Below, piece by piece: positions 57,774 to 64,000 of a stretch of 64,000 nt of DNA. The notes below the pieces were generated by a model that was not told where the DNA came from, did no database searches, and saw nothing but the letters and a program-made list of their open reading frames with translations. A program made the position numbers and the translations under genes. Source of the DNA: Glandiceps talaboti (lineage: Eukaryota; Hemichordata; Enteropneusta; Spengelidae); assembly GCF_964340395.1 (NCBI RefSeq), contig NC_135549.1, forward strand, positions 35,366,332-35,430,331, read 5' to 3'. How positions within the stretch are numbered: position 1 is the first letter of the stretch; each line of letters starts with the position of its first letter.

Positions 57774-57811
57774 CATGGATGTATTAGTGATACATCACTA
57801 ATACATCCATG
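57774..57811. repeat. Perfect 18-bp-arm palindrome
   Basis: CATGGATGTATTAGTGAT and ATCACTAATACATCCATG are perfectly complementary, separated by two bases (AC). It would form a 38-bp cruciform or hairpin. It is followed at 57822 by a GTTCC-type short repeat. Confidence 0.95.
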
Positions 57812-58680
57812 CACTGACACGATTCCGTGTTCCGTGTTCCGTGTTCATGTTTTGGTATTCAGTTTGAAAAATTGAAATCCTGAACTTTATTTTGCGAACG
57901 GTTTTGTCATTTCTTAGTAATTATAGGGCCGACTGTATCACGTTTAACGTTTATGTCAACCCGGAAGTACATAGACACGAAAATAGACGAAGTGACTTGT
58001 ACATGTAATTAGTAACAAAATTTTGCTGTAACTGCTGGTAACCTTCAAATTTATTTATTTTTATGTTGTAAATACATTTTAATATGCACTAAGGACAACA
58101 CTAAAGACTTGCTCTATGGGAAGGTAATTTTTTGTCTTTTAAAAATGCAATAGTTAGATCAATGTGTACCAGAAATGTTATGTGGTATTTAAGCTAGAAA
58201 TAAGACCACATAACATCTTATTACTCCCCCCCCCCCCCCAATTAAGACAAACAACTCACAGAAAGCAACAACAAAAAAGAGAAGAAGCTCCAAAACATAA
58301 AAAAGAGAATAAAATTACAGTAAGGAGTTGATGATGCACAAACAACTACAACGAAATAGACAGTTCAATTACAACAGTGTTTGAAATAAATATGGGGTTT
58401 GGAAAAGTGAATTAGAAGTAGAGCAAAAACGAAGAGAGATGAAGAGCCTAAGTGAACAAGCGAAAGCACTTAAAGATAGGACCACCACATTTTTTTGCAG
58501 GACTACTACGTTATCAATTTTACTAGTCCTGTGGGATAGTGACTTTTACTCCAGTGTCGAACCCTGTTGGCTGAGAATGACTCTCTTTCGGGTACTTGGG
58601 GATTGTCGCCGTACGGAAACTAAGATGGCGATTAATACATTTCTTCCCTATATATATATATATCTACTACAACTAGTACA
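57812..58680. other. Unassigned intronic sequence
   Basis: Holds a C14 tract at about 58226-58239 and (TA)n near 58650-58662. No gene or repeat partner found. Confidence 0.35.
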
Positions 58681-59150
58681 AGTTGAATGTTGTTGACTTG
58701 GTAAATTTGTTAGAAAATTGAAATTCAAATTGCCTCAAAATTATTTTAGATCCCTGGTTTATTTCATTCATCATTAAAATTTTCCAGGGTTAAAGCTGTA
58801 AGACACTGGAATTATTTATAGCCAACCTGAAAATCCTCTTTTTTTCTTCTTTTTCTTGTGTGCATTTCCCAGTCATTTTTTCCCTGAGATTTTGTGCAAT
58901 TTTTCATAACAATAGATTTTTGTTATAAAATGGTGACTATGGTATAAAAGTACAATACATTACCAACTTCTGTGTAAAATGTGTTTTATAGTGAGACATC
59001 ATATGAAACCACTAACCACTTTATTGCATCGCTAAAACAAAACTGCATAGTAAAGAGCTGAAGAACTGAACCACTTCTACATGTCACCAAAATAAAAAAA
59101 TAAAATAAAATAAAAACAGCGGAGCTATTCTGACCGATAGGTCGCTTGTT
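58681..59150 (+). repeat. Repeat family E, copy 2
   Basis: Same sequence as 29386-29868, in the same orientation, with few differences over about 470 bp (for example AACAGCGGAGCTATTCTGAC at the end). The high similarity suggests recent activity or gene conversion. Confidence 0.85.
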
Positions 59151-59289
59151 TTTTCTCAAGCCATTACAGGATCAAAAAAAAAGAATTTCTGGTTCACCTG
59201 GAAACAAATTTTTTTTCTCAAAATCCTCCATACAGAACAATGATAGTACTATGTTGAGTATGCACATAATGTCCTAAAGTCTGTCCATA

Positions 59290-59915
59290 ATATACTATCG
59301 AGTTAACGTTATAACATAGCGTTAGCACATAGAATAATAGTAACTGTACATTGAATAATGCAGTATGCACATAATAACTTAGGGTTAGTACATAATAAAC
59401 TGTTTAATGCACATAATAACATAGTGTTAGCATATACAATGATAGTAACTGTATATTGAATAATACAGTATGCACATAATAACTTAAGGTTAGTACATAA
59501 TAAACTATTTAATGCACATAATAATATAGTGTTTGCACATACAATAATAGTAACTGTACATAAACTATTCAATGCACATAATAACAGTGTTTGCACATAC
59601 AATAATAATAACTGTACATAATAAACTATTAAATGCACATACTAACATAGTGTTTGCACATACAATAATAGTAACTGTACATAAAAAACTATTAAATGCA
59701 CATACTAACATAGTGTTTGCACATACAATAATAGTAACTGTACATAATAAACTATTTAATGCACATAATAACATAGCGTTTGCACATACAATAATAGTAA
59801 CTGTACATAGAATAATACAGTATGCACATAATAACTTAAGGTAAGCACATAATAAACTATTGAATGCACATAATAACATAGTATTTGCACATACAATTAT
59901 AGTAATATATAAACT
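59290..59915. repeat. Minisatellite 4b, opposite orientation to 51320-51690
   Basis: CATAATAACATAGTGTTAGC, AATAATAGTAACTGTACATA and TGCACATAATAACTTAAGGT are reverse complements of minisatellite 4a. Unit lengths vary more here (about 66-110 bp). The open frames on both strands across it (for example 59572-59844) are repeat by-products. Confidence 0.9.
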
Positions 59916-59952
59916 GTCTGTCAGTGGGAGCGATCTGGTCAATCACACCAGC

Positions 59953-60077
59953 ATGTTTTCGTTGTCGACATCATCTGATACTGTTTCACCACTAGTTGTT
60001 ATGATCGGTTCTGTAACTGCTTCATCAGGGATGCTCAACTTGAGTTTGTGCAATGCATTCCAGGATTCCGAAGCTGA
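59953..60077 (-). CDS. Weak candidate exon, unknown protein
   Basis: On the minus strand an acceptor-like AAAACTTTTTCAG leads into an open frame SESWNALHKLKLSIPDEAVT, EPIITTSGETVSDDVDNENM, and a possible donor CTG|GTGTGA. The residue pattern is acidic and low in rare residues, which looks coding-like. No family is recognised and no neighbouring exon was found. It may be chance or a remnant of a mobile-element gene. Confidence 0.2.
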
Positions 60078-61069
60078 AAAAGTTTTACACCTTTGAAAAT
60101 CTTTATTGGAAAAAGAAACGAAACTCCTTTCACTTCTGACCAACAATCATCTTTTCGGTATCACAGTCAATCAATGATCAACAATGCCGCAACAGATATA
60201 GAGCTAAATTTCTTGCATAAATCCTTACATTCAGTTTAAATCTGGTATGTTATGAAGTTTGGGCTATGAATTACTGAATTCGTTCATAACTTAAGTCGCA
60301 AATGTAAACAGATCTAGATGTGGCCATAATGTGTGAATACATTGCACACTTGCAGACCAAAATGAACTGAATATTCTTTCAGAATATGGAAAACAAAAGT
60401 CGATTATCTAACCACGTAACATTACTCCAACCAATGTTTGGCAATTGGCATGATTGGTAGGCCAGCTTCCCACATGTCCTGTACATGTATGCTGGCTTTC
60501 AACACGGTGTAACCATTTCTAAGTTATGATGGTCCGTGATGCCTTGATACTCCATACAACGTTATGTTAAATATTGCTAACAGACCTATAGTCACAATGT
60601 ATAAAACTTTGTACGTATGTTGCTATTTGACATGTATTTTCGCATTTGCAAATGCTTTGTGAGCATAATATTTTTGGGATCAAAACAAATTCAATTGAAA
60701 GCAAAATCGATTTTGTCGGATGAGAATTAAAATGGGTCAAACCCCCACAACCAAAATACAGAAATTTAGTTTTTTATTCAACATTGAACTATTGATTTCA
60801 CCCCTAAAGCCTTGCTGTTCCGGTCAATGTGTGGCGATCAGAAGTTGTAGAGATACACGAATCGGAGTATGTTATACCTCGATAACGTATGACATTTTCT
60901 TATTGACTAGGTTTCGCTACACCCAGTAGATGGTTATGCCTAAATAGTGTATTCTAATAACATAGGGAGACTGGAAGCGGGATATAAGTATTCAAATTAG
61001 ACGTGCTCAGTATGAAGCACATGTAAACAGCTGACATGAGTTGGGCTTACTCAAAAACCGGACCTGAAA
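60078..61069. other. Intronic sequence with small family fragments
   Basis: 60195-60245 (ATATAGAGCTAAATTTCTTG CATAAATC and CATTCAGTTTAAATCTGG) matches 43773-43845 of the A2 element. 60245-60300 resembles the reverse complement of 46920-46980. The rest is unassigned. Confidence 0.4.
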
Positions 61070-62048
61070 TTGATTACCTCCCGTAAGGGTACGGGAGGTA
61101 TTAAAAGGGGAATGTCTGTCTGTCTGTGTCTGTCTGTCTGTGTGTCTGTGAAACCATTTCCTAAAAATTGGCTGGCTCAATTGTAATGAAATTTGGAATA
61201 TATAATCTTCAGGGTAATAGCTAGACCTGATTAGGTTTTGAGCCAGATCTGTTAATGTTTAATTAGAGAAATTTGCATATTAATGAAATCAACTAATTAT
61301 GCAATATCTTAAGACTGCATACTTCAATTTCAATATAATTTAGTATGTTCGTTAAACATAACAACATACATTATCCTATAAATTCGTTGATGTATCTTAC
61401 AGCGTTAATGAATATTTTGCATAATTAATTATTTTTGGTAATTAGGCTATATCTTAAGAATACATACTTCAAATTCAACATAATTTAGTACATACGTTAA
61501 CCATAAGAAAACACATATGTCCTATCAATTTTGTTGATGCACCGTACAGTGTTAATGAATAATTTGCATAATTAATGATTTTCGGTAATTAGGCAATATC
61601 TTAAGAATACCTTCAATTGCAATATAATTCAGTACACACGTTAACCATAACAATTGCATATGTCCTGTAAAACTTGTTGGTGTACCTTTCAGTGTTAATG
61701 AATAATTTGCATAATTAATGATTCTTGGTAATTAGGCTATATCTTACGACTGCATGCTTCAATTTCAATATAATTCAGTACTTACATTAACCATAACAAA
61801 TTGTATATGTCCTATACAGTTACTTGATGTACCTTACAGTGTTAATGAATAATTTGCATAATTAATGATTTTCGGTAATTAGGCTATATCTTAAGACTGC
61901 ATTAAGCAGTATCATACACTCTTACATACATTAACCTAAGAAAGCACGCTTGTCTAAAAAACAAAGCCTGTTACCATAGTTTTTTTTAGTTTAATGAGTT
62001 ATTTGCATAATTAGCTATTCCCTTACATTCAGTTTAAATCTGGTTTTA
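61070..62048 (+). repeat. Repeat family A, long copy 2
   Basis: The 5' hairpin ACCTCCCGTA-AGGG-TACGGGAGGT (61077-61100) is followed by CTGTCTGTCTGTGTCTGTCT, then the core GGCTGGCTCAATTGTAATGA AATTTGGAATAT. Five tandem subrepeats of about 146 bp follow, starting near 61302, 61451, 61596, 61739 and 61886. Each has ATATCTTAAGACTGCATACT TCAATTTCAATATAATT and AATAATTTGCATAATTAATG. The copy ends CATTCAGTTTAAATCTGG at about 62029-62046. Confidence 0.9.
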
Positions 62049-62891
62049 GTATTGGCATACCAACACAAATATATAAAAATCCTTCAACCAGCCACAGTGC
62101 CGCACTCTAAGATGCCAAGAATACAAATTTCACTGGGCCATTTTTCAGTTGAATGCGACTATGGTGCAGGGCACGTCGACTTCCCTATCACTGCAACTAT
62201 CAGATACTATATTCCAGTAATGCACATCACTTTAGGGACCTTCATGGTAAAGATGAAATTGGGTCATATTTTATCACAAAGATTTGAAGTATGAATTGGT
62301 AAGATCAAATGTTGGGGACTGTGTCTTCGAAAAGTAATTGTTCAACTTATACTTGTCTCTAATCTTGATACATAAGTCAATATCTTCATTCTATCATTTG
62401 CCTGAATTATTTATAGTAGCCCACAGGATCTTCTTAAGTTCTTTTCAGAAGGAGTATGGATCAAATTGTTTATAACATGTATATTTAATGATATGTTTAT
62501 TTTGTGTAAGTTTGTCTAATGATATAGGGTAGTGGTCACTATTAAGGCCTATATTCCAGCGTACTCTACCTTTTCAATTTCTACATTTGTGCTACCATTG
62601 ACGCTATTTTTTTTATTTGGCCTCATCATTTATGATAGGTCATAATTTTGTATTCCTGCAATTGGTATGTGAAGGAACACAAATCTAGCAGTTTTGCCCT
62701 CATGAAAGGCATTCAGTTCACATCTGGTTCTTGTCACATCAACATTTCAAAGTGAAGGAAATGCAGCTTTAGGGGGATATCAGAGTGTTATCACCAGGAA
62801 ATAGTTGTTTCACACATTGGTAAACACATGTCTATACAGTGTATAGCATTTTGCAATGACTAAAACAACATCACTTTGTCTTTCATTCCAG
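62049..62891 (+). other. End of the last AP5B1 intron
   Basis: Unique AT-rich sequence, with CATTCAGTTCACATCTGG (62708-62725) resembling the 3' end of family A. It ends with the acceptor TTTGTCTTTCATTCCAG at 62875-62891. The open frame 62052-62294 was considered and rejected as an exon. Confidence 0.5.
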
Positions 62892-63058
62892 GTGACATAT
62901 ATCAAATAGGAATTCTCCTCCCTCCATCATCACACCTACTGATGAAGATTATGCCCTTGTCAGAGACTGCTGTGATTTCCATGGTTACTGACAACTGGAA
63001 AATACTACCTTTGGTTAACAGGTATCTTCACCAGTTAGAGAGAAGTCATCAATTATGA
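62892..63058 (+). CDS. AP5B1: AP5B1 terminal coding exon
   Basis: G from the previous exon plus GT gives Gly, then DIYQIGILLPPSSHLLMKIM, PLSETAVISMVTDNWKILPL and VNRYLHQLERSHQL, ending in TGA. Vertebrate AP5B1 ends the same way: AIHLPPDSKLLLRL, then LRTDDWAVLPLAGDYLRGL and a short tail. ILLPPSSHLL, TDNWKILPL and the terminal YLHQL make the assignment firm. The acceptor CTTTCATTCCAG is strong. The six firm exons together encode 287 residues plus the stop. Confidence 0.92.
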
Positions 63059-63863
63059 ATTCATAGCAAGGAAAAATACTGCATGACAATGGTGATGATA
63101 CTACTTTTATGCCAGTATAAACCAGTGCTTAGAGAAATATGTCAAAAAAATAACAGCCTGGACATATACATGTAATAAATTACATGTATTAAGAACATTT
63201 ATTGTTACAGCTTAAAAGCCTGTATGAATAGAACTTCTTAGTCTGTAAGATACAGACATTCATGTCATGCTATCAGCCATCACTCATCGTTTGTACTATT
63301 CTATGGGACTTTGCCTGCTAGATCAAAGAATTTAGGCCATTCCTTGAACTTGTGATTAGAGTTCAAACAGAAGTCGTTTATGTAGTTGAAAAATCAAATA
63401 GAAGAGTTTCTGCTTTTGATGTTAAGAACTATTGTTGTTATGATGATACTTGGTAATTTGTACTTAATAAAATGCCAGACTGTGGCCAAAACTTGTGTTT
63501 ACTATTTATGTAAGATTGGGTGGCTGGTCTCATTTTGACACCTTTTAGAGCATAATGGTATTTGAATCGCTGCAACCCAGTCTGGTTGTGGAAGATATTG
63601 GGTAGATTACATGTACTACAGTCGTGGTTAAGAAGCCTGATGGGGCTGAACAACACGACAAACCTTACAGTGTAAGAACTTAATTATGTGCTTCCATGCC
63701 GTTTGAACACTTAGCATCATATAACCATTCAGTTTAATAGAGAACATCACCATGGAACTTGGGTACGTCCAAAATGTAGCTTGAAAAGTATCACGTTTAT
63801 ATTAGGTACCTTTATGAAAGGAAAGTGACTCGCACTGCAGTTATCTTCAGTAACATAGGTGTT
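63059..63863 (+). other. AP5B1 3' UTR and downstream sequence
   Basis: AATAAA occurs at 63174-63179, 116 bp after the stop, and again at 63466-63471 (CTTAATAAAATG). Either could be used for polyadenylation. No other gene is seen before family C at 63864. Confidence 0.55.
63174..63179 (+). terminator. Poly(A) signal AATAAA for AP5B1 (proximal)
   Basis: Canonical hexamer in GTAATAAATTACATG. The distal alternative is at 63466-63471. Confidence 0.45.
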
Positions 63864-64000
63864 TTTAGCTCCGCTGTCAGCGAAAGCTGAAAGTGTAGCT
63901 TTAGGTATAGGTTGTATAGAATATAGAGAGTAGAGTGAATCATAGGTGTCCGTCAAACTTTTATATTTTCATTATTTTCTCCGAAAGTGACAGTCAGAAA
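63864..64000 (+). repeat. Repeat family C, copy 3, cut by window end
   Basis: TTTTTAGCTCCGCTGTCAGC GAAAGCTGAAAGTGTAGCTT TAGGTATAGG and AATCATAGGTGTCCGTCAAA match the start of the copy at 52914. The sequence continues beyond the window. Confidence 0.85.

Noticed and set aside
62050-62294. Possible AP5B1 exon after ...TTTTAG at 62049
   Set aside because: The frame would continue from exon 44630-44829, but it meets a stop (62292-62294) before the GTAAGA near 62300. The earlier GT sites end in phase 0, which does not fit the last exon. Direct joining of 44829 to 62892 matches the family better.
1-64000. tRNA or rRNA genes
   Set aside because: I looked for A-box/B-box patterns and cloverleaf-like segments by eye and saw none. 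A covariance-model search would be needed to exclude degenerate ones.

Overview
This is animal nuclear DNA: spliced coding exons with GT-AG introns (one apparently GC-AG), heavy loads of non-LTR, DIRS-type and Penelope-like retroelements, short DNA transposons, and kilobase-scale minisatellites. The repeat mix suggests a marine invertebrate (echinoderm, hemichordate, cephalochordate or a lophotrochozoan), but nothing here fixes the phylum. I found no tRNA, rRNA, CRISPR array or prokaryotic operon.

The one host gene I can identify confidently is the 3' part of AP5B1, the beta subunit of the AP-5 adaptor complex, on the + strand. Six exons are phase-compatible or nearly so (9232-9370, 18602-18686, 30831-30939, 34621-34785, 44630-44829, 62892-63058), with a likely seventh at 18377-18527. 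They give the end of the alpha-solenoid and the C-terminal appendage domains, ending at a TGA at 63056-63058 with poly(A) signals after it. The six exons hold 865 coding bases across about 54 kb; nearly all the rest of the window is intron filled with repeats. The 5' half of the gene should lie upstream of the window.

Layout. 1-5363: small palindromic elements, then a decayed LINE cut by a 1.79-kb TIR transposon with a clean 6-bp target duplication; its RT region also carries a 35-bp tandem expansion. 5364-9085: a 45-bp minisatellite. 9232-9370: an AP5B1 exon. 9455-14085: an unrelated 40-44-bp minisatellite. 14571-17345: repeat family A, a DIRS-type tyrosine recombinase fragment, repeat family B. 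18377-18686: AP5B1 exons. 18819-20182: family B pieces and a Penelope GIY-YIG fragment. 20214-26530: a nested stack in which family C is split by an antisense LINE, itself split by a family B element and by a sense LINE. 26531-35740: AP5B1 exons, families E, B and D, and a foldback. 35745-42390: a LINE fragment and a DIRS-type element whose gag is interrupted by family B carrying family D. 42850-46230: families A2, F and B around an AP5B1 exon. 46231-61068: intron with further satellites, a SAM-domain ORF, family C, a LINE with an in-frame RT deletion, and palindromes. 61070-62048: family A. 62892-63058: last AP5B1 exon. 63864-64000: family C, cut by the window end.

The most unusual pattern is that four otherwise different dispersed families (A, B, C, D) share one architecture: a short 5' hairpin, a TCTG/TG-rich stretch, then a similar core (consensus near CCGATT...GAAATTTGGTG...GGG), and in three of them internal tandem subrepeats.
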